Shown here piece by piece: positions 1-9,480 of a stretch of DNA of 40,202 nucleotides (its first letter is position 1; every line of letters starts with the position of its first letter). Made by a program: the position numbers and the translations under genes. Below the pieces are notes generated by a model. It ran no database searches, had not been told where the DNA came from, and saw nothing but the letters and a program-made list of their open reading frames with translations. This DNA is from Hydrogenophaga palleronii NBRC 102513 (GTDB lineage Bacteria; Pseudomonadota; Gammaproteobacteria; Burkholderiales; Burkholderiaceae_C), in NCBI RefSeq assembly GCF_001571225.1, contig NZ_BCTJ01000033.1:1-40202 (forward strand), in the 5' to 3' direction.

Positions 1-23
1 AGAGGGAGAGAGAGCAAGCCACC

Positions 24-929
24 TCAAGATGGTGCAGGCGCAATCTCATGCCCCGCCATACGTTCCAGACTGCGGCACAACGCCGAATGGTCCAACCCCG
101 CATCACCATGCGCCGCACAAGCCTGCATCAGCTGGGCCGCGCTGGCCGTGTGCGGCAGGCTCATGCCCAGCTCACGCGCGCCTTGCAGCGCCAGGTTCAG
201 ATCTTTCTGGTGCAGCTCGATGCGGAAACCCGGGTTGAAGGTGCGCTGGACCATGCGTTCACCGTGCACTTCCAGAATGCGGCTGGCCGCGAAGCCGCCC
301 ATCAGCGCCTGGCGCACCTTGGCCGGGTCGGCGCCGGCCTTGCTGGCAAACAGCAGGGCTTCGGCCACGGCTTCGATGTTGAGCGCCACGATGATCTGGT
401 TCGCCACCTTGGTGGTCTGTCCGTCGCCGTTGCCGCCGACCAGCGTGATGTTCTTGCCCAGGGCGGCGAACACCGGCTGCGCGCGGTCGAACGCGGCCTG
501 CGGCCCGCCGACCATGATCGTCAGGCTGGCGGCCTTGGCGCCCACCTCGCCGCCGCTCACCGGTGCGTCGAGGTAATCGCAGCCCAGCGCGTTGATCTTC
601 TGCGCGAAGGCCTTGGTCGCCATCGGGCTGATGGAACTCATGTCGATCACCAGCTTGCCCGGGCTGAGGCCCCTGGCCACGCCGGTGTCGCCGAACAGCA
701 CGTCTTCCACGTGGGGCGTGTCGGGCACCATGGTGATCACGATGTCGGCGCGTTTGGCCACCTCGCGGGCGTTGGTGCAGACCGTCGCGCCCTCCTCGGC
801 AAACACCGCCGGGATCTTGCTGCGGCTGGCCACGAACAGCTTGTGGCCGGCCTTGCGCAGGTTCAGGGCCATGGGGGTGCCCATGGTGCCCAAGCCGATG
901 AAGCCCACCTTGAGTGCGTCCTGCGTCAT
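24..929 (-). CDS. glxR: 2-hydroxy-3-oxopropionate (tartronate semialdehyde) reductase
   Basis: This 301-aa protein should reduce tartronate semialdehyde to D-glycerate with NAD(P)H in the cytoplasm, the last step of the glyoxylate-to-glycerate route. The N-terminus holds a Rossmann dinucleotide fold with GFIGLGTMG at residues 9-17. The family signature DAPVSGG is at 121-127, and the catalytic lysine of beta-hydroxyacid dehydrogenases is K174 in the stretch GDGQTTKVANQ. Length is normal for GarR/GlxR. The ATG at 929 overlaps the stop codon of hyi by four bases (ATGA), so the two are translationally coupled. The gcl-hyi-glxR context is what separates it from paralogous 3-hydroxyisobutyrate dehydrogenases. 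The gene ends 23 bases from the window edge, so anything downstream in the operon is not visible. Confidence 0.93.
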   Translation of the reverse strand: MTQDALKVGFIGLGTMGTPMALNLRKAGHKLFVASRSKIPAVFAEEGATVCTNAREVAKRADIVITMVPDTPHVEDVLFGDTGVARGLSPGKLVIDMSSISPMATKAFAQKINALGCDYLDAPVSGGEVGAKAASLTIMVGGPQAAFDRAQPVFAALGKNITLVGGNGDGQTTKVANQIIVALNIEAVAEALLFASKAGADPAKVRQALMGGFAASRILEVHGERMVQRTFNPGFRIELHQKDLNLALQGARELGMSLPHTASAAQLMQACAAHGDAGLDHSALCRSLERMAGHEIAPAPS

Positions 930-1744
930 GCCGGCTCCCCCTGCAACGCCAGTGACTGGCCGTGCGCCGCGACCCAGGCCAGGCCGCGGTCGGTGCCACC
1001 CGGGCTGGCATCGTGCGGTTTGTATTCGCAGCCGATGTGGCCGGTGTAGCCCAGCGCGTCGATGGCGTCGAACAGGTAACGGTAGTGGATCTCGCCGGTG
1101 CCAGGTTCGTGGCGGCCGGGTGTGTCGGCCAGCTGCATGTGGGCCATGCGCGGCAGCAGGGCCTTGATGGTGTTGGCCAGTTCGCCTTCCATGCGCTGCG
1201 CGTGGTAGATGTCGTATTGAAGGAACAGGTTGTCGGACCCCACTTCGTCCATGAGCGCAATCGCCTGGCGCGGCCGGTTGACGAAGAAGCCGGGCATGTC
1301 GAAATGGTTGATCGGTTCGAGCAGCAGGCGCACGCCCTGCCGTTGCGCGGCACCGGCGGCGAAGCGCAGATTGCCCACCAGCGTGGCGCGGGCTTGTGCC
1401 TCACTCACACCGGCCGTCGGGATGCCGGCCATGCAGTGCAGTTGGGGCGCGCCCAATGCCGCGGCGTATTGCAAGGCCTGCTCCACACCGGCGCGGAACT
1501 CGTCCTCGCGGCCGGGCAGGCAGGCCGTGCCGCGCTCGCCACCGGCCCAGTCACCGGGTGGCATGTTGTGCAGCACCAGTTGCAGCCGGTGCGCCTGCAG
1601 GCGCTGCGCGATCTGCCCGGCGGGAACGTCGTAGGGAAACAGGAACTCCACGGCGCTGAAGCCGGCGCGCGCGGCGGCTTCGAAGCGGTCCAGGAACGGC
1701 AGCTCGTTCCAGAGCATGGAGAGGTTGGCGGCGAACTTGGGCAT
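926..1744 (-). CDS. hyi: Hydroxypyruvate isomerase
   Basis: A 272-aa TIM-barrel protein of the xylose-isomerase-like (AP endonuclease 2) superfamily. It interconverts hydroxypyruvate and tartronate semialdehyde and lies between gcl and glxR. Two glutamates sit where the family binds metal and performs acid/base catalysis: E143 in LLLEPINHFD and E240 in IGCEYKPH. The motif YDIYHAQRMEG (177-187) is typical of Hyi. I place the start at the ATG at 1744, which has an AAGGA Shine-Dalgarno a few bases upstream; an in-frame GTG at 1762 lies before that ribosome site and is less likely. About 150 bases separate it from gcl, and they contain a palindromic repeat. The stop overlaps glxR by four bases. 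It is slightly longer than the roughly 258-aa E. coli enzyme. Confidence 0.92.
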   Translation of the reverse strand: MPKFAANLSMLWNELPFLDRFEAAARAGFSAVEFLFPYDVPAGQIAQRLQAHRLQLVLHNMPPGDWAGGERGTACLPGREDEFRAGVEQALQYAAALGAPQLHCMAGIPTAGVSEAQARATLVGNLRFAAGAAQRQGVRLLLEPINHFDMPGFFVNRPRQAIALMDEVGSDNLFLQYDIYHAQRMEGELANTIKALLPRMAHMQLADTPGRHEPGTGEIHYRYLFDAIDALGYTGHIGCEYKPHDASPGGTDRGLAWVAAHGQSLALQGEPA

Positions 1745-1811
1745 CTTTTTCCTTTCAATCACACGTCACGCGGGAGCATGTCCCGCAGCCAACGAAATGG
1801 CCCCGTCGAGG

Positions 1812-1886
1812 AACACCGCGGAACCGGCTTCGCCGGGCCGCAGGTGTTACCCCCTTGAGGGAGTCGCGCGCAGCGCAGCGGGGGTG
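1812..1886. repeat. Two-hairpin palindromic intergenic element (REP-like)
   Basis: Between gcl and hyi lie two adjacent inverted repeats. The first is a long, slightly imperfect palindrome at 1812-1848: AACACC, GCGG and CCGGC are matched in reverse by GCCGG, CCGC and GGTGTT around a TTC loop. The second is at 1849-1885, where ACCCCC pairs with GGGGGT around a GC-rich centre. There is no U-tract, so it is not a simple terminator. From memory, very similar intergenic sequences recur in Comamonadaceae genomes; that point is recollection and cannot be shown from a single copy. In the transcript it would separate the gcl message from hyi-glxR and could stabilise or attenuate it. Confidence 0.6.
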
Positions 1887-1894
1887 TCTCCCGC

Positions 1895-3682
<1,788 letters not shown>

Positions 3683-3754
3683 GGTGCGATTCCTTACCTG
3701 GGTTGATGGACTGGTTGGAATGCTAGGCAGCGCCCCTCCTCTTGTGAATGCCAA

Positions 3755-3785
3755 TGGCGGTACGCCAATTCGATACTTTGGGTAT
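3755..3785. promoter_or_regulatory. Candidate LysR operator between gcl and its divergent regulator
   Basis: The 136-base divergent gap carries TGGCG-GTA-CGCCA at 3755-3767, a perfect dyad that is also a T-N11-A box, the classic LysR-type recognition core. Six bases further on, ATAC-TTTGG-GTAT (3773-3785) is a second dyad. Together they resemble the recognition and activation sites of LysR-regulated divergent promoters. The dyads are seen directly; the binding protein is inferred to be the product of the adjacent gene at 3819. Confidence 0.55.
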
Positions 3786-3805
3786 GCAGTGGCTGCGGGC
3801 CGGCG

Positions 3806-3811
3806 TAACAT
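3806..3811 (+). promoter_or_regulatory. -10-like box TAACAT, 7 bases before the LysR start
   Basis: TAACAT ends seven bases before the ATG at 3819, where a transcript would begin at or next to the start codon. No Shine-Dalgarno is visible before that ATG. The -35 position is not well matched. One of six such arrangements in this window. Confidence 0.4.
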
Positions 3812-3818
3812 GCCGCCC

Positions 3819-4754
3819 ATGGACCGCTTCAAGGAAATCGAGGCCTTCGTGATGGCGATGGAGCACGGCAGCCTGGCCGCGGCCGCGCTGCACGCGGGCA
3901 TCACGCCGGTGATGATGGGCCGGCGCCTCGACGCGCTGGAGCGCCGGCTGGGCACGAAACTCATCCACCGCTCCACGCGGCGCCTGGCGCTCACCGAACA
4001 GGGCGCGGGTTTTCTCGACGAGTGCCGCACGCTGCTGGCGCAATGGTCGGCCGCCGAGGCCACGGTGTCGGCGCAGAAGCACCGCGCCAGCGGCCACCTG
4101 GTGGTCTCGGCGCCGGCGGCCTTCGGGCGGTTGCACGTGGCACCACACGCCAGCGCCTTCCTCAAGGCCAACCCCGAGGTCAAGCTCTCCTTCAACCTCA
4201 CCGACCGCGTGGTGGACCTGGTGCGCGAGGGCTACGACATGGGCCTGCGCATCGGCGGCGCAATCGACCCGAACTTCGTCGCCATCCAGCTCGCCACCAA
4301 CCAGCGCGTGGTCTGCGGCACGCCGGCCTACTTCCGCAAACACGGCAAGCCGCGCAGCCTGGACGACCTGAAGCAGCACAACTGCCTGGCCTTCAACCTG
4401 CAGGGAGGGCAGCAACGCGGCTGGTATTTCCAGCAAGGTGGCAAGACGGTGACGGTGCGTGTGGAAGGCAACCTGGACTGCAACGACGGCGAGTTGCTGC
4501 ACCGCTGGGTGAGCGAGGGCCTGGGCCTGGGCTGGCGCTCCACCTGGGAAATTCAGGCGCAGCTGCAGCGCGGGGATCTGGTGACCGTGCTCGACGAGTT
4601 CGCCCTGCCCGCCTACGACATCCTCGCGGTCTACCCGCAGCAGCGCCACCTGCCGGCCAAGGTGCGCTTCTTCATCGAGCACCTGAAGAAGGTGTACGCC
4701 CGCCCCGGCTACTGGCTGCGCGACGCAGCCGGCGCTCCGCCGGCTTCGCGCTGA
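3819..4754 (+). CDS. LysR-family transcriptional regulator of the gcl operon
   Basis: A 311-aa LysR-type regulator. The winged helix-turn-helix occupies about residues 1-60 ([17 protein letters not shown]..., then [10 protein letters not shown]), followed by a periplasmic-binding-like effector domain from about 90 to 300. It is divergent from gcl, the usual geometry for an autoregulated LysR gene controlling its neighbour; the effector may be glyoxylate or a related intermediate, which is inference. I use the ATG at 3819 because the DNA-binding domain begins there. An ATG at 3810 would add three residues, and the frame is open further upstream only through the operator. The stop lies 15 bases from the convergent stop at 4770. 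Confidence 0.9.
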   Translation: MDRFKEIEAFVMAMEHGSLAAAALHAGITPVMMGRRLDALERRLGTKLIHRSTRRLALTEQGAGFLDECRTLLAQWSAAEATVSAQKHRASGHLVVSAPAAFGRLHVAPHASAFLKANPEVKLSFNLTDRVVDLVREGYDMGLRIGGAIDPNFVAIQLATNQRVVCGTPAYFRKHGKPRSLDDLKQHNCLAFNLQGGQQRGWYFQQGGKTVTVRVEGNLDCNDGELLHRWVSEGLGLGWRSTWEIQAQLQRGDLVTVLDEFALPAYDILAVYPQQRHLPAKVRFFIEHLKKVYARPGYWLRDAAGAPPASR

Positions 4755-4769
4755 ACCGGCAACCTCAGC

Positions 4770-6119
4770 TCAGTCGAGGAAACGCGAGGCCGGTTGATCG
4801 CTGCGCTGGCGGTTGCGGATGTCTTTCTCCAGCACCGACTGGGCCGCGGCCATGTCGGGCGCCTGGGCCATGCGGCGCTCGACGCAACGCTCGACCGTCA
4901 GCCCGGCCGGGTTGCACGCGCTCTCGCTCGCGCGCAGGCACTGGTTGCGCGCGCTGCGGGCACGCTGTTGCGCACTGCATTCGCGCGCGGTGTCGCCCCA
5001 GCGGGTGTCCCAGGCCGCGCGGGCTTCGTCCAGCTCGCGTTCTTCCTGCGCTTGCCGGCGCCGGGAAGCCTCGCGAGCCGCGGCCCGCTCCTGCTCGCAG
5101 CGCGCATTGCATGGGCCGCTGTCGCTGCTGGTGAGCACCGGGCCGAGGCGGCGCGATGGTTTGCCGGGCACGGCGCGGCACTGCTCTTCGGCGGGGCCCG
5201 CAACCACCGGGCAGGCTTTGACGAGGCAGGCGTTCACCAGCGCCAGCTCCTGGCCACAGGCGGCCTGCGCGTCGCGCCGGAAAGCCTCCACCAGCCGCGC
5301 GTGCACGCGCTGCACCTGAGGCTTGTCGGCCGCGCGGTCCAGCGCGTCGCCGTGCAGCAGCCCGGGCCTGGCGTCGGGCTTGGCGTCGGGCTTGGCGTCG
5401 AACCTGGTTTCGGCATTGGTGGTGGTTTTGGGTTTCTCCTCGCACCAGTTCGCTTGCGGTGTGGTCTTGCAATGCTGCTCCAGCGCGCGTTCGAGGGCGT
5501 CCACGCTGACGGTGGTGCGCGGGCAGATCAACAGCCCGCTGAGCCGCACGCCCTGGCGCATTTCGTCCTTGGCTCGGGCCGGTTCGAGGTGGCTGCGCCC
5601 CTTCTCTTCACACCAGGCGGCCGGTGCCGCGCCGCTCTGGCTGCTGCCGTTGATGATGAAGCGGTCCCAGTTCGGGCTGCCCGGCACGTTGAACGACACC
5701 TTGCCGTCGGGCCGTGAGGGCGCGCCGGTGTCCACCTCCACCGCCAGCGTGGCGCCCTGCGGGCCCAGGAAGGTGCCGAGGCCGATCACCATCAGCTGGC
5801 TGCGCCGCGCGGCCAACGCCACGGCTTGGGGCAGGCGGTCCACCGCGTACACACCCACACCGGTGCTGCTGCGCACCCGCACCGAGTTCAAGGACCAGAC
5901 CAGGCCGAAGTTGGCGACGGGTTCCCCCATCAGCGCCGACAGCTTCCAGCGCACCTGCACCTGGCCGCAGATTTCCGGCACGGTTTTCGAGTCGGTGTTG
6001 AAGCAGGTGGGCACGGCCCGGCCCTCGGGCGGGAAGATGGTGCCCTCGCCGCCCGGCGCCGCGGCGAAAGCAGCGCAGGCGGCGATGCTGCCCAGGCATG
6101 TCAGCAGGATTCTTTTCAT
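4770..6119 (-). CDS. Exported protein of unknown function with two WCEEK motifs
   Basis: I do not recognise this 449-aa protein. A signal peptide (MKRILLTCLGSIAACAAFAAA, residues 1-21) predicts export. Residues about 25-160 look like a beta-rich domain. Two copies of WCEEK follow (169-173 and 225-229), then a short DAKPDAKPDARPG linker (241-253) encoded by 12-base direct repeats. The region from 265 to 449 is highly charged, helical and Cys-rich, with C337-x3-C341 and further cysteines at 381, 394, 402 and 412; disulfides in the periplasm are plausible. The start at 6119 overlaps the stop of the upstream gene (ATGA), so the two are coupled. In-frame codons upstream of 6119 lie inside the other gene. 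Gene reality is supported by the signal peptide and coupling; function is unknown. Confidence 0.75.
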   Translation of the reverse strand: MKRILLTCLGSIAACAAFAAAPGGEGTIFPPEGRAVPTCFNTDSKTVPEICGQVQVRWKLSALMGEPVANFGLVWSLNSVRVRSSTGVGVYAVDRLPQAVALAARRSQLMVIGLGTFLGPQGATLAVEVDTGAPSRPDGKVSFNVPGSPNWDRFIINGSSQSGAAPAAWCEEKGRSHLEPARAKDEMRQGVRLSGLLICPRTTVSVDALERALEQHCKTTPQANWCEEKPKTTTNAETRFDAKPDAKPDARPGLLHGDALDRAADKPQVQRVHARLVEAFRRDAQAACGQELALVNACLVKACPVVAGPAEEQCRAVPGKPSRRLGPVLTSSDSGPCNARCEQERAAAREASRRRQAQEERELDEARAAWDTRWGDTARECSAQQRARSARNQCLRASESACNPAGLTVERCVERRMAQAPDMAAAQSVLEKDIRNRQRSDQPASRFLD

Positions 6120-6823
6120 TCGGGTCCGGTCCTCATCGACTCGCCACTTTCCCGCTGCCAGGACCACGCGACGTAGTCGCGGTCCACCTGTGACGTGGGC
6201 AGATGCTTGTCCAGCAAACGGTTGCCTTGCCAGCGCACTTCGCAGGTGGTTCTGTACATGCCACGGTAATTCGGATGGTCGGTGATCACTTCAACGTCGC
6301 AATCGCAGTTGATCGCTCGCGCCCGGCGCGAGATCGCGCTCACACGGCCTCGCGCCTGGTCACAGTCGTGTTGGCCCAGTCCCCGCCACCTTGACTGGAA
6401 CCAGGTCCACGAACGCTCGATTTCGGCCTGCTGCTCCAGCGCCGCACGCTCTGCGGCCAACGCCACCTGCACGCTGGAGTACTGCTGCAAGGCTTCGCTG
6501 TAATAGCGGGCTTTGGTGCCCTGCTCGCGCAGGTAGCGCTCCAGCTGTTGCTGGGCGGCTGCGTGCTGGCGCACCGCATGCAGGGCGCGCCCGTAGTGGT
6601 ACGCAAAGTTGACCGGCATGCGCGCACCGGTGGCTTCGGCATCGCGCAGGGCGGTCGCGACGGTCTTCCAGTCGGCGCCGTCTTGCTTGTCCATCTCGGT
6701 CGCGGCGATTTGCAGGAGCCGGTCGGCCTCCATGGCAGGTGGCAGGCCCTGTGCGGCCGCCGCGCCGAGCAGGCACATGCTGAAACTGATGCACAGGGCA
6801 CGCAACGAACGGATCAAACGCAT
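6116..6823 (-). CDS. Exported TPR-like protein of unknown function
   Basis: A 235-aa protein that I cannot assign to a named family. It begins with a cleavable-looking signal peptide (hydrophobic stretch to about residue 24, ending AAAAQG). Residues about 30-130 are alpha-helical and Ala-rich, with a tetratricopeptide-like pattern (NFAYHYGRALHAVRQHAAAQQQLERYL). A compact C-terminal domain has four cysteines, including a CDCD pair and a CEVRW segment, and many aromatic residues. Its stop overlaps the start of the next exported protein by four bases, so they form a two-gene operon and may act together in the cell envelope. No Shine-Dalgarno is obvious. A perfect palindrome lies about 60 bases upstream of the start. 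Confidence 0.72.
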   Translation of the reverse strand: MRLIRSLRALCISFSMCLLGAAAAQGLPPAMEADRLLQIAATEMDKQDGADWKTVATALRDAEATGARMPVNFAYHYGRALHAVRQHAAAQQQLERYLREQGTKARYYSEALQQYSSVQVALAAERAALEQQAEIERSWTWFQSRWRGLGQHDCDQARGRVSAISRRARAINCDCDVEVITDHPNYRGMYRTTCEVRWQGNRLLDKHLPTSQVDRDYVAWSWQRESGESMRTGPE

Positions 6824-6882
6824 GGGTATCGGGGAAAGGCATGTGGATCACCCGATGATCACCGACCGCACCGCGCAAGGGA

Positions 6883-6900
6883 ATGGTTCAAATGAACCAT
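6883..6900. promoter_or_regulatory. Perfect palindrome upstream of the exported gene pair
   Basis: ATGGTTCA-AA-TGAACCAT is an uninterrupted 8-bp inverted repeat with a two-base centre. It lies 60 bases upstream of the start at 6823 and 20 bases downstream of the esterase stop. Such a tight centre favours a dimeric DNA-binding site over an RNA hairpin. There is no T-run, so a terminator is unlikely. Confidence 0.45.
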
Positions 6901-6919
6901 GCCCGGCCCTGCGGCAGCC

Positions 6920-7639
6920 TCAGCCCGCCTGCGTGCCAAGCACCTTCAGCAGCCAGGCGTTGAGGTCGTCGACCTCTTCGCCGCAGACCGAGTGCTCCAT
7001 CGGGTAGCTGTGCCACTCGACGCCATGGCCCAGGGCCCGCAGCGCCTCGTGCGAAGCGTGCGCGCGGTCGATGGTGACCACGGGGTCGTGCTCGCCGTGC
7101 GCGAGGAAGATCGGCACGTCGCGGTTGGCGTCGCTGCGTTCGGCGGCGGTGCTGCCGGCCACCGGCAGATAACCCGACAGGCCCACCAGCCCCGCCAGGC
7201 GCTGCGGCGCACGCAGGCCGGCCATGAGCGTCATGGCGCAGCCTTGCGAGAAGCCCATCAGCACGATGCGTTCGGCCGGCACGCCGCGCGCCACCTCACG
7301 GTCGATCAGCGCCTGCACCAGCGCCTGCGAGGCGCGCAGGCCGGCGTCGTCTTCGCGGCGCGGCACGGCGGGGTTGTTGCTGGGGGGAAAGATGTCGTAC
7401 CAGGCGCGCATGGTGTAGCCGCCGTTGATGGTGACCGGGCGCACCGGTGCACTCGGGAACACGAAGCGCACCGGGCCGAGGGCGCCCAGGTTCAGTTCGC
7501 GCGCGATGGGCACGAAGTCGTTGCCGTCGGCGCCCAGGCCGTGCAGCACGATGATGGAGGCAACGGGGGTGGCGGCGGCATCGTCGCCGCTCACCATTTC
7601 CCGCAGTTCGAGGGTGGAGCTTGTGTGGGTGGTGGTCAT
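6920..7639 (-). CDS. Phospholipase/carboxylesterase-family alpha/beta-hydrolase
   Basis: A 239-aa cytoplasmic serine hydrolase of the acyl-protein-thioesterase/carboxylesterase (Abhydrolase_2) family. The nucleophile elbow GFSQG gives S131, D185 lies in AHGEHDPVV, and H216 in YPMEHSV; together they form the catalytic triad. HGLGADGND (33-41) provides the oxyanion-hole region. Length is typical. It follows dctM by 43 bases on the same strand and could be co-transcribed, but a TATGCT box six bases before the ATG at 7639 also suggests its own promoter. Substrate cannot be read from sequence: short-chain esters and thioesters are typical of the family. Confidence 0.88.
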   Translation of the reverse strand: MTTTHTSSTLELREMVSGDDAAATPVASIIVLHGLGADGNDFVPIARELNLGALGPVRFVFPSAPVRPVTINGGYTMRAWYDIFPPSNNPAVPRREDDAGLRASQALVQALIDREVARGVPAERIVLMGFSQGCAMTLMAGLRAPQRLAGLVGLSGYLPVAGSTAAERSDANRDVPIFLAHGEHDPVVTIDRAHASHEALRALGHGVEWHSYPMEHSVCGEEVDDLNAWLLKVLGTQAG

Positions 7640-7645
7640 GCACGC

Positions 7646-7651
7646 AGCATA
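7646..7651 (-). promoter_or_regulatory. -10-like box TATGCT, 6 bases before the hydrolase start
   Basis: On the minus strand TATGCT is followed by six bases and then the ATG at 7639, with no Shine-Dalgarno in between. The box lies in the 43-base gap after dctM. The -35 region is weak. Fits the leaderless pattern seen at five other genes here. Confidence 0.35.
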
Positions 7652-7682
7652 GCGCCGCAGGCGCCCTGCCGCGTGCATCGGG

Positions 7683-8984
7683 CTATTCGACGAAGCCCGG
7701 TAACCACAAGGACAGCGCCGGGAAGGCGCACAGGATGAACAGGCGCACCACGTCCACCGCGATGAAGGGCATGGTGCCCTTGTAGATCGCGCCCAGCGGA
7801 ACGTCGCGTGCAATCGAGTTGATCACGAACACGTTCATGCCCACCGGCGGGCAGATCATGCCGAAGGTCACCGCCATCACCACGATCACGCCGAACCACA
7901 CCGGGTCGAAGCCCAGCTGCATCATCGCGGGGAACACGATGGGCACGGTCAGCAGGATCATCGCCAGCTCGTCCATCACCGCACCGAGGATCAGGTAACC
8001 CACCATGATCAGCGCCAGCACGCCGTACGGACCGACCGGCAGGTGCACCAGCACCTCGACCGCGTTCTGGGTGAACTGGGTGATGGTGAGGAAGTAGCCG
8101 AACAGGTAGGCGCCGACCACGATCAGCATGATGGCCGAGGACACGCGCAGCGCACCGATGGACGCGGCCTTGATCTGCTTCCAGCGCAGACGGCCACGCA
8201 GCATGCCGATGGCCAGCGTGCCGATGGCACCGACGCCGGCCGCTTCCTGCACCGTGAACAGGCCGCCGTAGATGCCGCCGAGCACGAACACGAACAGCAC
8301 CACCACCGCCCACAAGGGCTTGAGCGACGCAAACCGCTCACCCCAGCCGTGGCGTTCGCCGCGTGGCATGGCGTCGGGCCGCAGGCGCGCGACGATGGCC
8401 ACCACGATGCTGTAGAAGCCGATGGCCATCAGGCCGGGGATGATGCCGGCCGCGAACAGCTTGGTGATGTCGGTCTCGGTCATGATGCCGTACAGCACCA
8501 GGATCACCGAGGGCGGGATCATGATGCCCAGCGTGCCACCGGCGGCGATCAGCCCGGCCGCAAAGCCCGGGTGGTAACCGGCGCGCCGCATCTCGGGCAA
8601 GGCCACCTGCGTCATGGTGGCGGCGGTGGCGACCGACGAACCGTTGATGGCCGAGAAGCCACCACAGGCCGCAATGGACGCCAGCGCCAGCCCACCCCGC
8701 CGATGCCCCAGCCAGGCACGCCCGGCCACGAACAGCTCGGCGCTCATGCCCGAGTGCGAGGCAAACGCCCCCATCAGGATGAACATCGGGATCACGCTCA
8801 GGTTGTAGTCGGTCAGCACCGACAGCGGCACGTTGGCCAGCAGGTTCAGCGCCGGCGTGCTGCCCGAGAGCAGCGCGAAGCCACCGACGCCGGCGATGCC
8901 CATGGCGACGCCAATCGGCACGCGCACGGCCATCAGGCCGAACATGGCCACAAAGCCCAGCAGGGCCGCGAGATCACGATCCAT
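7683..8984 (-). CDS. dctM: TRAP transporter large permease (DctM family)
   Basis: A 433-aa inner-membrane protein with about a dozen hydrophobic segments and the DctM hallmark sequences, including FALLSGSTPALN, the GGTLGIMIPPS loop near residue 155 and a second Gly/Pro-rich loop, TFGMICPPVGMNVF, near 375. It forms the ion-coupled transport channel of a tripartite ATP-independent periplasmic transporter. The start at 8984 (MDRDLAALL) overlaps dctQ by 11 bases; the open frame continues upstream but runs inside dctQ. It lies in the order dctP-dctQ-dctM, downstream of iorAB, which suggests that the substrate is an organic acid related to the IorAB substrate. That last point is inference from context. 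Confidence 0.94.
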   Translation of the reverse strand: MDRDLAALLGFVAMFGLMAVRVPIGVAMGIAGVGGFALLSGSTPALNLLANVPLSVLTDYNLSVIPMFILMGAFASHSGMSAELFVAGRAWLGHRRGGLALASIAACGGFSAINGSSVATAATMTQVALPEMRRAGYHPGFAAGLIAAGGTLGIMIPPSVILVLYGIMTETDITKLFAAGIIPGLMAIGFYSIVVAIVARLRPDAMPRGERHGWGERFASLKPLWAVVVLFVFVLGGIYGGLFTVQEAAGVGAIGTLAIGMLRGRLRWKQIKAASIGALRVSSAIMLIVVGAYLFGYFLTITQFTQNAVEVLVHLPVGPYGVLALIMVGYLILGAVMDELAMILLTVPIVFPAMMQLGFDPVWFGVIVVMAVTFGMICPPVGMNVFVINSIARDVPLGAIYKGTMPFIAVDVVRLFILCAFPALSLWLPGFVE

Positions 8985-9480
8985 GTGCGGCCCCCGGAAG
9001 CTCGTCTTCCAGCACCTCGGGGCTGGCCGCACGGCCTTGCCACAGGTGCAGCAGGCGCACCAGCGCCAGCAGCGCGGCCATGCTCGCGCCGACGGCAGCA
9101 ACGCTGTAGAACCACTGCAGCGGCAGCCGCAGGTCCATGGTGCCCTGGCTGCCGGTGCCGCCGACCTTGACCCACACCATCCAGGCCAGCGGCAACAGGA
9201 AGGCGGCGGTCAGGCCGGTGGCCAGCAGGTCCATGCGGCGCTTGCCCTTGAGACCCAGGTACTCCCACACGATGTCGACACCGATGTGCGTACCGTAGTA
9301 GGTGGCCAGCGCGATACCCCAGAACATGGCGATGCCCTGCAGCATCTGCGTGCCATCGAACCAGTCCGGGATCTGCACGCTGAACAGGTACCGCAGCAGC
9401 ACGTTGCCTGCCGTCACCAGCGCGATCAGCAGCAGGAAGAGCGCGGCCACCGTTTCGATGGCCGAGAGCAGGCGTTTCAT
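8974..9480 (-). CDS. dctQ: TRAP transporter small permease (DctQ family)
   Basis: A 168-aa membrane protein with four hydrophobic helices (about 8-28, 48-66, 86-108, 128-150), matching the DctQ subunit that pairs with DctM. Characteristic residues include the first-helix segment with NVLLRYLF and WGIALATYYGTHIGVDI in the second helix. The ATG at 9480 shares one base with the stop of dctP (TGATG). An in-frame TTG directly before it could add a single residue but is less likely. The 3' end overlaps dctM by 11 bases. Confidence 0.92.
   Translation of the reverse strand: MKRLLSAIETVAALFLLLIALVTAGNVLLRYLFSVQIPDWFDGTQMLQGIAMFWGIALATYYGTHIGVDIVWEYLGLKGKRRMDLLATGLTAAFLLPLAWMVWVKVGGTGSQGTMDLRLPLQWFYSVAAVGASMAALLALVRLLHLWQGRAASPEVLEDELPGAAHGS

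Noticed and set aside
3683..4201. N-terminal extension of the gcl frame
   Set aside because: It would be translated from the antisense strand of the LysR gene and through the operator; the start at 3682 has a ribosome site and matches family length.
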